A stretch of DNA of 7,522 nt from Actinomycetota bacterium (GCA_003140115.1 PLIQ01000376.1:1-7522); one strand, 5' to 3'. Shown: positions 1 to 6,103, counted from the stretch's first letter. Numbers and translations are program-made. The notes: a model not told the origin generated them from the letters alone.

Positions 1-183
1 TTGCGGCAGCTGGAGCTGAAGAAGAAGCCGTCGGTGTCGGAAACCATCGACTGGGCCCAGACCCTGCACCTGTTCGGCGCCCAGCAGGTCAGCACCGAAC
101 TGGTGGTCGACACGCTGCATGTCCTGCTGAAGCACCAGTCGGACATCGAGAAGGCGACCGCCGAGCTCACGGCGGCGCGCTGA
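1..183 (+). CDS. MoxR-family AAA+ ATPase, C-terminal end (5' truncated by window)
   Basis: Only the last 60 codons are present, in frame 1, ending at TGA 181-183. The TTG at base 1 is most likely an internal leucine codon rather than a start. The segment (KKKPSVSETIDWAQTL near the beginning, then a helix ending LLKHQSDIEKA) resembles the C-terminal helical lid of MoxR-type AAA+ ATPases, where a 'PSV-ETLDWA' motif is typical. The Walker A and B motifs would lie upstream, outside the window. MoxR proteins act with VWA-domain partners as ATP-driven chaperones, often for maturation or metal insertion of enzymes such as CO dehydrogenase. The next gene, 13 bases downstream, encodes such a VWA partner, which supports the call. 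Which client enzyme is served cannot be told from here. Confidence 0.85.
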   Translation: MRQLELKKKPSVSETIDWAQTLHLFGAQQVSTELVVDTLHVLLKHQSDIEKATAELTAAR

Positions 184-196
184 CCGGAGCGCCTCG

Positions 197-1594
197 ATGG
201 AGACGATCCTGGCCGGCTTCATCGCTGAGCTGCGGGCCATCGGCCTGCCTGTATCGGTGTCGGAGAACGTGGACGCGGCGGCGGCCCTGCGGGCCATCCC
301 GCTCAGCGATCGCGCTCAGGTCAAGAGCGCGCTGGCCGCCACGCTGGTGAAGAACCACGATCACTACGGCGCCTTCGACGTGGCGTTCGACATCTACTTC
401 GGCGGCCGTCAGCTCGGCTCGCTGGCGGGCGGCACCGGAAACGGCACGGGCGAACCGAAGGTGACGGGCTTCGGTTCCGGTACGGTCCTGAGCCGGCTCA
501 CCGACGATGAGCTGAGCGAACTACTGTTCCGGGCCGTGTCCCAGCGAGACGGCGGCCTGCTGCGGGCCGTGGCCGGCGAGGCGGTCGACCGTTACGCCGG
601 CATCGAGCCCGGCCGCGTGGTGGCCGGGACGTTTTATCTCTACAAGACGCTGACCAGGCTCGACCTGGAGGTCCTGCGGCAGCGGCTGCGGGAGTCGGCC
701 GAGGCCGACGGGCTGAGCGGCCTGGGCCGCCAGCTCGCCGAGGCCGACCAGGACGCGCGGGCCGACGCGGTCCGCGGCGAGGTCGAGGCGGAAATCCGGC
801 GCCGGCTCATCGCTGACCGCGGCGCGGAGGCCGTCGCGGCGACGCTGCGCCGCCCGCTGCCCGAAGACGTCGAATTCCTCAACGCCTCGCGCGCGCAGCT
901 GGCCGGGCTCAGGCAGACGGTCCGGCCGCTGGCCAGGAAGCTGGCCGCCCGGCTGGCGCACAAGCGGCGACATCGGCAGCGGGCGGCGCTGGACTTCCGG
1001 CGCACGGTCAGGAAATCCCTGGCCAGCGGCGGGGTGCCGGTCGACCTGGCCTACCGCAAGCCGCGCCCGGCCAAGCCGGAAATCATGCTGGTGGCCGACA
1101 TCTCCGGGTCGGTGTCCGCGTTCGCCGGCTTCACCCTGCAGCTGGCCTACGCGATCAAGTCCGAATTCTCCCGGGTGCGCAGCTTCGTCTTCGTGGACGG
1201 GGTCGAGGAAGTCACCGCGATCCTGCAGGACGCCGCGGACATCACCACGGTGACGCATCGCCTCAACCTCGGGACCAGCGCGGTCCGGCTGGACGGGCAC
1301 TCGGACTACGGCCTGGCGCTGGAGACCTTCTGGGAACGCTGGGGCGAGCAGGTCAGGAGCCGGACCAGCGTGATCATCCTGGGCGACGCGCGGAACAACT
1401 ACCACGCGTCCCGGGCCTGGGTGCTGAAGGCGATCCGCCAGCGCGCCCGGCACCTGTACTGGCTCAACCCCGAGCCGGTCGCGGCCTGGGACACCGGGGA
1501 CTCGGTAATGCGTGAGTACGCTCCCGAGTGCGACACCGTGGTCGAGTGCCGGAACCTGCGCCAGCTGCGGGCGTTCGTGGAGCAACTCGACTGA
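197..1594 (+). CDS. CoxE-like VWA domain-containing protein (MoxR partner)
   Basis: This 465-residue protein starts at ATG 197, preceded by GGAG at 186-189 with 7 bases of spacing, and lies 13 bases after the MoxR stop, so the two are surely co-transcribed. The N-terminal region (about residues 1-75) has the CoxE/DUF-type helical start (FIAELRAIGLPVSVSENVDA, then a segment reading ATLVKNHDHYGAFDVAFD). The middle, about 95-290, is charged, helical and rich in Arg, Ala and Glu. A von Willebrand A domain occupies about 290-460. Its metal-ion-dependent adhesion site is visible as D301-x-S303-x-S305 (DISGSVS), with a GHSDYG loop at 367-372 and the late Asp in GDARNNY (D397). No signal peptide or membrane segment is apparent, so it is probably cytoplasmic. 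In the CO dehydrogenase system the CoxD (MoxR) and CoxE pair matures the active site, but such pairs also occur without cox genes and none are visible here. The family call is firm; the client is unknown. Confidence 0.88.
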   Translation: METILAGFIAELRAIGLPVSVSENVDAAAALRAIPLSDRAQVKSALAATLVKNHDHYGAFDVAFDIYFGGRQLGSLAGGTGNGTGEPKVTGFGSGTVLSRLTDDELSELLFRAVSQRDGGLLRAVAGEAVDRYAGIEPGRVVAGTFYLYKTLTRLDLEVLRQRLRESAEADGLSGLGRQLAEADQDARADAVRGEVEAEIRRRLIADRGAEAVAATLRRPLPEDVEFLNASRAQLAGLRQTVRPLARKLAARLAHKRRHRQRAALDFRRTVRKSLASGGVPVDLAYRKPRPAKPEIMLVADISGSVSAFAGFTLQLAYAIKSEFSRVRSFVFVDGVEEVTAILQDAADITTVTHRLNLGTSAVRLDGHSDYGLALETFWERWGEQVRSRTSVIILGDARNNYHASRAWVLKAIRQRARHLYWLNPEPVAAWDTGDSVMREYAPECDTVVECRNLRQLRAFVEQLD

Positions 1595-1642
1595 CCCCGA
1601 GGCCGGCACGTCCGGTGTTCTGCGGCTTGAGCCACGTTCGTT

Positions 1643-1664
1643 CGGATAAATAGTGAATTATCTA
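1643..1664. promoter_or_regulatory. Dyad motif CGGATA-N10-TATCTA (copy A), putative operator
   Basis: In the AT-rich gap upstream of the carboxyltransferase, GATAA (1645-1649) and TTATC (1658-1662) form an inverted repeat. The wider motif CGGATA-N10-TATCTA recurs with identical spacing at 6067-6088. It lies about 70-90 bases upstream of the predicted transcription start of the downstream unit. That it is a regulator binding site is inference from the dyad symmetry and the recurrence; no regulator gene is in the window. Confidence 0.4.
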
Positions 1665-1696
1665 ATTATGACGTTGGGCCTGATCAGGCGGCCGTG

Positions 1697-1726
1697 TTGA
1701 CTGGAGAGTAATTCGACGTTTAGGCT
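1697..1726 (+). promoter_or_regulatory. Probable housekeeping-sigma promoter for accDA-tesB
   Basis: TTGACT at 1697-1702 matches the -35 consensus. After an 18-base spacer comes TAGGCT at 1721-1726, which fits the TAnnnT pattern of actinobacterial -10 boxes. The start of transcription would fall near 1733, giving a leader of about 70 bases before GTG 1804. This argues against translation beginning at TTG 1726, which lies inside the promoter. Confidence 0.5.
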
Positions 1727-1731
1727 TGTAT

Positions 1732-1742
1732 CAAATAATTTG
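1732..1742. promoter_or_regulatory. AT-rich palindrome at the predicted transcription start
   Basis: CAAAT-A-ATTTG is a perfect 5-bp-arm palindrome in otherwise GC-rich DNA. It sits at the predicted +1 of the accDA promoter, where a repressor would block initiation. An operator role is inferred only from symmetry and position; in AT-rich sequence a dyad this short can arise by chance. Confidence 0.3.
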
Positions 1743-1803
1743 TCAGTTCGGGCTGGGCGGACGGGTCGGGCGTGGCTGGTGGGCCGGCTGTGAGAGGGCG
1801 ATC

Positions 1804-3261
1804 GTGCGCGACGGTGAACTGCTGCTGCCTCTGATCGAGGAGTGGGACCGCGAGCTGGTCTCGGCCGATCCGCTGGGCTTTCCTGGCTACCCCGAGGCGC
1901 TGGCGGCCGCGGGGGGCGAGTCGGTCCGGACCGGGCTGGTCGTGTCGCGGGGGGTCCGGGCGGTGCTGATCCAAAGTGACTTCGACGTGTTCGGCGGGAC
2001 GATGGGGGCGGTGGCCGGGGAGAAGATCGTCCGGTCGTTCCGTCGTGCGGTTGACCGGCGGCTGCCGGTGGTGGCGGTGACGCGGACCGGCGGCGCGCGG
2101 ATGCAGGAGGGCATGGCGGCGCTGATCCAGATGCCCCGGACCGCGGTGGCCGCCGATGAGCACGCCCGGGCCGGGCTGTTGTCGGCGATCGTGTACCGGT
2201 CGCCGACCACCGGGGGGGTGTTCGCGTCGTGGGCCTCGCTGCTGGACGTGCGGGCCGCCGAGCCGCGGGCCACGATTGGGTTCGCCGGGCCCCGGGTGGT
2301 GCGCGAGGTGACCGGGGAGGCCCCGCCCGCCTGGTCGCACACGGCGGAGAGCGCCTACGCCGCGGGCCTGGTCGACGCCCTGGTAAACCGGGCCGACCAG
2401 GTGGCCTGGGTGGATGCGGTCCTCGGGTCGGCCGACCGGCCGGTCACCGACGCCGACGCGGGCCGGATCCCGGCGAGCGTGCCGGTCGCCATGCCGTCGT
2501 CGGCGCAGCAGGCTATCCGGCAGGCGCGCAGCCGGTCGCGGCCGTCCGGCCTGGAGTGGGCCGCGGCGCTGTGCTCCTCCTGGGTCGAGCTGCGCGGCCA
2601 GGACCCGTGCATCCGGGCCGGGCTGGCCAAGATCATGGACGAGCGCGTGATGGTGGTGGCCATGGACCGGTACGCCGACGGCGTCGGGGCGGCCCGGCCG
2701 GGTCCGGGTGCCTACCGGCTGGCGCAGCGGGCCATCAAGCTGGCCGACCGGATCGGGCTGCCGGTGCTCACGCTGGTCGATACACCGGGTGCCGAGCCGG
2801 GACCGTTCGCCGAGCGGGACGGCATCGCGGCCGAGATCGCCGGCACGCTGGCGGCCATGGCGCGGCTACGGATGCCGAGCGTGGCCATCTGCGTGGGCGA
2901 GGGCGGCAGCGGGGGGGCCATGGCGCTGGCCCACGCCGATCGCCTGTTCATGCTGCCGAGCTCCATCTTCTCCGTCATCGCCCCGGAGGGCGCGGCCGCG
3001 ATCTTGTACCGCGACGGGTCCCGGGCCGACGAGCTGGCTGAACCGCTCCGGCTGACCAGCGCCGAGCTGATCGGCCTGGGCATCGCCGACGGCGTGCTAC
3101 CCGAACTGGCCGCGGACCGGACCGGCTGTCTGCAGCGGGCCGTGAACAGCGCGATCGCCGCGGCGATGCCTGGTGACCGGGACCGGCGGATCGCGAAGGC
3201 GACCAGGTCGTTCATCACCGCGGGTTCGGCCGGGCCGGCCGAGCCGGTCGCGCGCCGCTGA
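1804..3261 (+). CDS. accDA: Fused acetyl/acyl-CoA carboxylase carboxyltransferase (AccD-AccA type)
   Basis: The product (485 residues from GTG 1804) carries both halves of a biotin-dependent carboxyltransferase in one chain, transferring CO2 from carboxybiotin to an acyl-CoA, classically making malonyl-CoA. The beta-like half (about 1-215) shows FDVFGGTMGAVAGEK, TGGARMQEG (T95-G103) and TIGFAGPRVV. The alpha-like half (about 240-485) begins near RSRPSGLEW and shows DTPGAEPG (326-333), GEGGSGGA (365-372) and SVIAPEGAAAIL (from 390). These match AccD and AccA motifs in order. The four-cysteine zinc ribbon of E. coli AccD is absent, as in mycobacterial AccD3-like fusions. An open frame extends back to TTG 1726. 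I prefer GTG 1804 because GAGAGGG (1792-1798) precedes it, the upstream 26 residues look unlike the family, and the promoter covers 1726. No biotin carboxylase or carrier gene lies in the window, so those subunits must come from elsewhere. Acetyl-CoA is the default substrate but is not proven. tesB follows after 12 bases. Confidence 0.88.
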   Translation: MRDGELLLPLIEEWDRELVSADPLGFPGYPEALAAAGGESVRTGLVVSRGVRAVLIQSDFDVFGGTMGAVAGEKIVRSFRRAVDRRLPVVAVTRTGGARMQEGMAALIQMPRTAVAADEHARAGLLSAIVYRSPTTGGVFASWASLLDVRAAEPRATIGFAGPRVVREVTGEAPPAWSHTAESAYAAGLVDALVNRADQVAWVDAVLGSADRPVTDADAGRIPASVPVAMPSSAQQAIRQARSRSRPSGLEWAAALCSSWVELRGQDPCIRAGLAKIMDERVMVVAMDRYADGVGAARPGPGAYRLAQRAIKLADRIGLPVLTLVDTPGAEPGPFAERDGIAAEIAGTLAAMARLRMPSVAICVGEGGSGGAMALAHADRLFMLPSSIFSVIAPEGAAAILYRDGSRADELAEPLRLTSAELIGLGIADGVLPELAADRTGCLQRAVNSAIAAAMPGDRDRRIAKATRSFITAGSAGPAEPVARR

Positions 3262-3273
3262 CGGGCGGTGATC

Positions 3274-4104
3274 ATGCCTGTCCCGCGGACCGGGTCGCTG
3301 ATTGAGCTGCTGAGCCCGGTCGCGGCGGGGCCGGACCGGTATCTGGCGCAGAGCCGGATCGGGGGCGGATCGGGGCGGCTGTTCGGGGGGCAGCTCGTGG
3401 CCCAGGCGCTGCGCGCGGCTGCGTTCAGCGTCGACGCCGCCTACCTACCGCATTCGCTGCACGGCTACTTCGTCAGCGCCGGCCACTCGAGCCGGCCGGT
3501 CGACCTGCGGGTAGAGCGGGTCAGGACGGGTCGTTCGTTCGCCACCCGGCAGGTGACGGCGAGTCAGCGGGGCGTCACCATCTTCGTGCTGGCGGCCTCG
3601 TTCCACGTGGCCGAGCCGGGCGAGAGCTACCAGGTGGCGATGGCCGCGCCGGTGCCGCCGCCGGACAGCGATCAGCCGTGGGCCCCGCTGATAACCGGTC
3701 CCATCGCGGCCGAACTCGAGCTGCGCGAGTTCGCGCCCGAGCCGTGGCTGGACGACGGCGCGGCCCGGGCGGCCCGGCGGTTCTGGGTCCGTACCCGCGG
3801 GCCGCTGCCGGAGGACCCGGGGGTACACGCGGCGGTGTTCGGGTACGTGTCGGACTTCGGGGCGACGATCGCCGCGCACATCCCGATCGGCGTGCCGTTC
3901 GGCACCGGCATGCACGCCAGCCTGGACCATTCGGTCTGGTTCCACCGCCCGGTCCTGATGGACCAGTGGGTGCTGATCGACTACCGGCCGGTCTCCAATT
4001 CCGGCGCTCGCGGCCTGGTGCTCGGCACCGCGTACTCGATCGGCGGCGAGCTGCTGGCCAGCACGGCCCAGGAAGTAGTGATCCGGTCGGGCGCGCCGCG
4101 GTGA
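3274..4104 (+). CDS. tesB: TesB-type acyl-CoA thioesterase II
   Basis: This 276-residue double-hotdog thioesterase hydrolyses acyl-CoA to free acid and CoA in the cytoplasm. The N-terminal hotdog has the hallmark GRLFGGQLVAQAL (34-46), HSLHGYFVSAG (60-70) and the FVLAASFH strand (104-111). The C-terminal hotdog carries the likely catalytic residues: D218 in SLDHS and Q266 in STAQE, equivalent to Asp204 and Gln278 of E. coli TesB. The third, Thr/Ser, is probably one of S241 or S243 in VSNSGARGL, but the alignment there is uncertain by eye. The length is normal for the family. The start is either ATG 3274 or GTG 3268, two codons earlier; ATG is chosen because GGCGGTG lies just upstream of it. 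It begins 12 bases after the carboxyltransferase stop, so the two form an operon. Pairing a carboxylase subunit with a thioesterase suggests control of a CoA-ester pool, but the chain length preferred cannot be read. Confidence 0.88.
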   Translation: MPVPRTGSLIELLSPVAAGPDRYLAQSRIGGGSGRLFGGQLVAQALRAAAFSVDAAYLPHSLHGYFVSAGHSSRPVDLRVERVRTGRSFATRQVTASQRGVTIFVLAASFHVAEPGESYQVAMAAPVPPPDSDQPWAPLITGPIAAELELREFAPEPWLDDGAARAARRFWVRTRGPLPEDPGVHAAVFGYVSDFGATIAAHIPIGVPFGTGMHASLDHSVWFHRPVLMDQWVLIDYRPVSNSGARGLVLGTAYSIGGELLASTAQEVVIRSGAPR

Positions 4105-4118
4105 GGCGCGCCGCGGTG
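4090..4118. repeat. Two tandem copies of a 14-bp GC repeat across the tesB stop
   Basis: GGCGCGCCGCGGTG occurs at 4090-4103 and again at 4105-4118, a period of 15 bases. The first copy encodes the last tesB codons and overlaps its TGA (4102-4104). The second copy forms the 5' part of the adjacent hairpin. A local slippage duplication is the simplest explanation. Confidence 0.8.
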
Positions 4119-4132
4119 GGCCGCGCCGCGCC
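4105..4132. terminator. Strong GC hairpin between convergent genes, probable bidirectional terminator
   Basis: GGCGCG (4105-4110) pairs with CGCGCC (4127-4132), and CGCGG (4112-4116) pairs with CCGCG (4121-4125). There is one C-C mismatch and a TGGG loop (4117-4120). The hairpin starts immediately after the tesB stop and lies 11 bases past the stop of the opposing crotonase gene, where a shared terminator is expected. There is no T-tract on either strand, so it would be a U-less stem of the kind proposed in actinobacteria, or a 3'-end stabiliser. Confidence 0.6.
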
Positions 4133-4143
4133 GAGGTCCTGGG

Positions 4144-5055
4144 TCAGCCGGTCGGTGCCTCGGCGGCGTCCTTGAGCGCGGGGCGGACGGGGGGCGCCTC
4201 GTTCCACGGGACCACGCCGAACTCCGGCGTCCCGGCCGGGAAGTGGTTCTCGTTGATCTCGGCCCAGTGGGCGTGGTTGAGCTCGTGCATGGTGAAGCAT
4301 GCGTTGAGGGCGTTGTAGAAGCCCATGTTGTCGACGCTCTGGTTCACCGACTCCTTGATCAGCAGCGCGGCCATGGTGTTCGTCTGGGCGATCCGCCGGG
4401 CGAACGCCAGGGTCTGGTCGGCCAGTTCGTCGACCGGGAATACCTTGCTGACCATGCCCAGCTGGTGCGCCTCGTGGACGTCGATGGAATCGCCGGTCAG
4501 CAGCAGTTCTTTGGCCTTGCGCGGCCCGAACTCCCACGGGTGGGCGAAGTATTCCACACCGCACATGCCCAGCCTGGTGCCCACTACGTCGGCGAAGCTG
4601 GCGTCGTCGGCGGCCACGATCAGGTCGCAGGCCCACATCAGCATCAGGCCGGCCGCGAACACCGTGCCCTGCACCTGGGCGATGGTGATCTTGCGCAGGT
4701 TGCGCCAGCGGCGGGTGTTGTCGAAGAAGTAGTGCCACTCCTGCAGCATCCGGGATTCGGCACCGAGCCTGGTCCCGCCGTTGATCTTGACCGACGGATG
4801 CTGGTTGGGCCCGGGCTGGTACTCCTCCCGCCCTTCCCTGGAGCCCATGTCGTGGCCCGAGGAGAACAGCGGCCCGGCGCCGCACAAGATGACCACCCGC
4901 ACGGTGTCGTCGGCCTCCGCGGCCAGGAACGCCTCGTTGAGTTCAACCAGGAGGCCGCGGTTCTGCGCGTTCCTGGTCCGCGGCCGGTCCAGGGTGATCC
5001 TGGCGATCAGGCCGTCGTCGAGCAGCTCATACCTGATGAAGCGGTAGTCGGGCAT
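4144..5055 (-). CDS. Enoyl-CoA hydratase/isomerase (crotonase) family protein, atypical active site
   Basis: This 303-residue crotonase-fold protein starts at ATG (5055-5053). The first oxyanion-hole motif is FSSGHDM (64-70) and the second is in QVQGTVFAAGLMLMWACD (127-144), followed by ASFADVVGTRLGM (152-164) and the usual C-terminal helices (AALLIKESVNQS, 229-240). By eye-alignment to rat mitochondrial hydratase, the catalytic glutamates 144 and 164 fall on M138 and V158, so ordinary hydration is doubtful. D156 and E168 are nearby acidic candidates. A segment rich in Arg, Trp and Tyr (about 71-120) is longer than in standard family members of about 260 residues, and the C-terminal tail is also extended. 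Similar long members exist in actinobacteria, but I cannot assign a specific reaction. It could be an isomerase, a hydratase with other residues, or a hydrolase of CoA esters. The ribosome binding site is weak (AAGGGA about 10 bases upstream). It is second in the (-) unit, 51 bases after the oxidoreductase. Confidence 0.85.
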   Translation of the reverse strand: MPDYRFIRYELLDDGLIARITLDRPRTRNAQNRGLLVELNEAFLAAEADDTVRVVILCGAGPLFSSGHDMGSREGREEYQPGPNQHPSVKINGGTRLGAESRMLQEWHYFFDNTRRWRNLRKITIAQVQGTVFAAGLMLMWACDLIVAADDASFADVVGTRLGMCGVEYFAHPWEFGPRKAKELLLTGDSIDVHEAHQLGMVSKVFPVDELADQTLAFARRIAQTNTMAALLIKESVNQSVDNMGFYNALNACFTMHELNHAHWAEINENHFPAGTPEFGVVPWNEAPPVRPALKDAAEAPTG

Positions 5056-5087
5056 CGCCTGAGTCCCTTCGGTTCTTCATACATAGA

Positions 5088-5100
5088 ATCTTAAAAAGAT
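5088..5100. promoter_or_regulatory. AT-rich dyad in the gap between the LLM and crotonase genes
   Basis: The 51-base gap (5056-5106) is markedly AT-rich. It contains ATCTT (5088-5092), three A and AAGAT (5096-5100), an inverted repeat just upstream of the crotonase gene on the (-) strand. This could be an operator or part of a secondary promoter. I did not find a convincing -35/-10 pair on the (-) strand here, so transcription is probably mainly from upstream of the oxidoreductase gene. Confidence 0.25.
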
Positions 5101-5106
5101 ATGACA

Positions 5107-6033
5107 TCACGTACCGGCAGCCAGGTCCAGCGACGCCCTGGCCTTCAGCTGCGGGATCACCTCGTCGCCGAAGCGGGCCAGCGTGCTCGGCGCGCCGAAG
5201 TCGGAGAACTGGAGGTAGAACCGCTCCACGCCGCGGTCGGCCAGGCCGGCCAGCCGGCCCGCGATATCGGCCGCCGTGCCGATGAGCAGGCCACCCCAGC
5301 CGCCGAAGCGGCGCTCGGTCAGGGCGGTGACGGCTGGGACGTCGGCCGGCGTGGCGGCCAGGCCGACCGGGTGCTGGCTGGAGACCCGGGCCGTCCCGGC
5401 CAGCGGCCGCAGCTCGTCGAGCCGGTCGAAGGCGTAGCCGGGGCAGTTCCACCAGTCGGCGTACCTGGCCACCAGGGGCATGGTCAGGCGGGGGCCGCCG
5501 CCGCCGATGAGGACGGGGATCCGGCCCGCCAGCGGCCGCGGGCGCAGCTGCGCGCCGTGCAGCGTGAAGAACTCGCCCGCGAAGTCGACCGGCTGCCCGG
5601 TGAACAGGGCCTCGGTGATCTCCAGGCACTCCCCGAGGCGGGCCGCGCGTTCGGCGGACGCGGCCAGCGGCAGGCCGAACCTGGTCAGCTCGCCCGGCAC
5701 CGAGCCCCAGCCGATGCCGAGCTCGCACCGCCCGCCGGACAGGTGGTCCAGGCTGACCATCTGCTGGGCCAGGACGGCCGGATGCCGGAAGGAGGAGCAC
5801 AAGACCAGGTGGCCGATCCTCAGCCGGGCGGTGCCCATGGCGATCACGGCCGCCGTGGTGACCGCGTCGTACATGTCAGCCGACGGCAGGCCGGGCGGGG
5901 CGAGGTGGTCCATCAGCGCGATGCCGTCGAAGCCGGCCTGCTCGGCGGCCCTGGCCCGTTCGGTGATGGTGTCGAACGACATCCGCATCTGCGGCAGGTA
6001 CAGCCAGAACTCGGGGGGTGCTGCGGACGTCAT
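5107..6033 (-). CDS. LLM-class (luciferase-like) flavin/F420-dependent oxidoreductase
   Basis: This 308-residue protein of the bacterial luciferase-like TIM-barrel family starts at ATG (6033-6031), with a perfect AGGAGG five bases upstream. Family landmarks appear in order: AEQAGFDGIALMDH (30-43), a strand-helix block reading LRIGHLVLCSSFRHP (71-85), the SLDHLSGGRCELGIGWG block (94-110), PVLIGGGG (173-180), ADWWNCPG (192-199) and the late IGTAADIAGRLAGL segment (251-264). Members use F420 (or FMN) to reduce, dehydrogenate or oxygenate aldehydes, ketones, alcohols or unsaturated compounds; actinobacterial proteins of this length are usually F420-dependent. Cofactor and substrate cannot be settled from sequence alone. 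There is no signal peptide, so it is cytoplasmic. It is the first gene of the (-) unit, with the crotonase-like gene 51 bases downstream, and is divergent from the thiolase remnant across a dyad-rich control region. A joint role in oxidising and processing a CoA-linked or aldehyde substrate is inference. Confidence 0.87.
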   Translation of the reverse strand: MTSAAPPEFWLYLPQMRMSFDTITERARAAEQAGFDGIALMDHLAPPGLPSADMYDAVTTAAVIAMGTARLRIGHLVLCSSFRHPAVLAQQMVSLDHLSGGRCELGIGWGSVPGELTRFGLPLAASAERAARLGECLEITEALFTGQPVDFAGEFFTLHGAQLRPRPLAGRIPVLIGGGGPRLTMPLVARYADWWNCPGYAFDRLDELRPLAGTARVSSQHPVGLAATPADVPAVTALTERRFGGWGGLLIGTAADIAGRLAGLADRGVERFYLQFSDFGAPSTLARFGDEVIPQLKARASLDLAAGT

Positions 6034-6052
6034 GGCCGCCTCCTGATCCGCT

Positions 6053-6072
6053 TATCCGCGCGTGAGCGGATA
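6053..6072. promoter_or_regulatory. Perfect 7-bp inverted repeat TATCCGC-N6-GCGGATA in the divergent region
   Basis: TATCCGC (6053-6059) and GCGGATA (6066-6072) are exact inverted repeats with a 6-base spacer (20 bp total), the size and shape of a dimeric repressor site. It lies 8 bases upstream of the AGGAGG of the (-) oxidoreductase gene and about 70 bases upstream of the (+) thiolase remnant. Its right half is shared with the motif at 6067-6088. No regulator is encoded nearby. Confidence 0.5.
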
Positions 6073-6088
6073 GTGCAATACTTATCTA
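6067..6088. promoter_or_regulatory. Dyad motif CGGATA-N10-TATCTA (copy B), putative operator
   Basis: This is the second copy of the motif seen at 1643-1664. The outer CGGATA and TATCTA are identical at identical spacing, and 14 of 22 positions match overall without gaps. GATA (6069-6072) and TATC (6083-6086) give the dyad core. It overlaps the perfect inverted repeat to its left, so three half-sites (TATC, GATA, TATC) are arrayed across the divergent region. Joint control of this locus and accDA-tesB is inference. Confidence 0.4.
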
Positions 6089-6089
6089 T

Positions 6090-6103
6090 TCGTCGTACGA
6101 TGA
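6090..6103. promoter_or_regulatory. Near-perfect palindrome TCGTCGTACGATGA, overlapping a candidate -10 box
   Basis: The 8-bp core TCGTACGA (6093-6100) is a perfect palindrome. Adding flanks gives a 14-bp dyad with one mismatched pair. TACGAT at 6096-6101 fits the TAnnnT -10 pattern for (+) transcription into the thiolase remnant, though no good -35 precedes it at the right distance. A repressor bound here would cover that -10. Confidence 0.3.

Noticed and set aside
521..1609. Long (-) strand open frame of 362 codons opposite the VWA gene
   Set aside because: Low-complexity Pro/Arg/Gly/Val-rich translation typical of antisense frames in GC-rich genes. The (+) frame has clear CoxE and VWA motifs.
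1603..1616. Small CCGG/CCGG hairpin just after the VWA gene as a terminator
   Set aside because: Only about 4-5 pairs, with no T-tract and no unusual stability for GC-rich DNA. Too weak to call.
2229..3041. (+) strand open frame of 270 codons in another frame inside the carboxyltransferase gene
   Set aside because: Extremely Gly/Arg-rich out-of-frame translation. The carboxyltransferase frame explains the region completely.
3575..4885. (-) strand open frame of 436 codons spanning tesB and the crotonase gene
   Set aside because: It crosses a convergent boundary and the GC hairpin. Its translation is Arg/Pro/Ala-rich without motifs, while the true crotonase frame is one of the other (-) frames.
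4243..5094. (+) strand open frame of 283 codons opposite the crotonase gene
   Set aside because: A shadow of the (-) gene with Val/Gly/His-rich composition and no recognisable domain.
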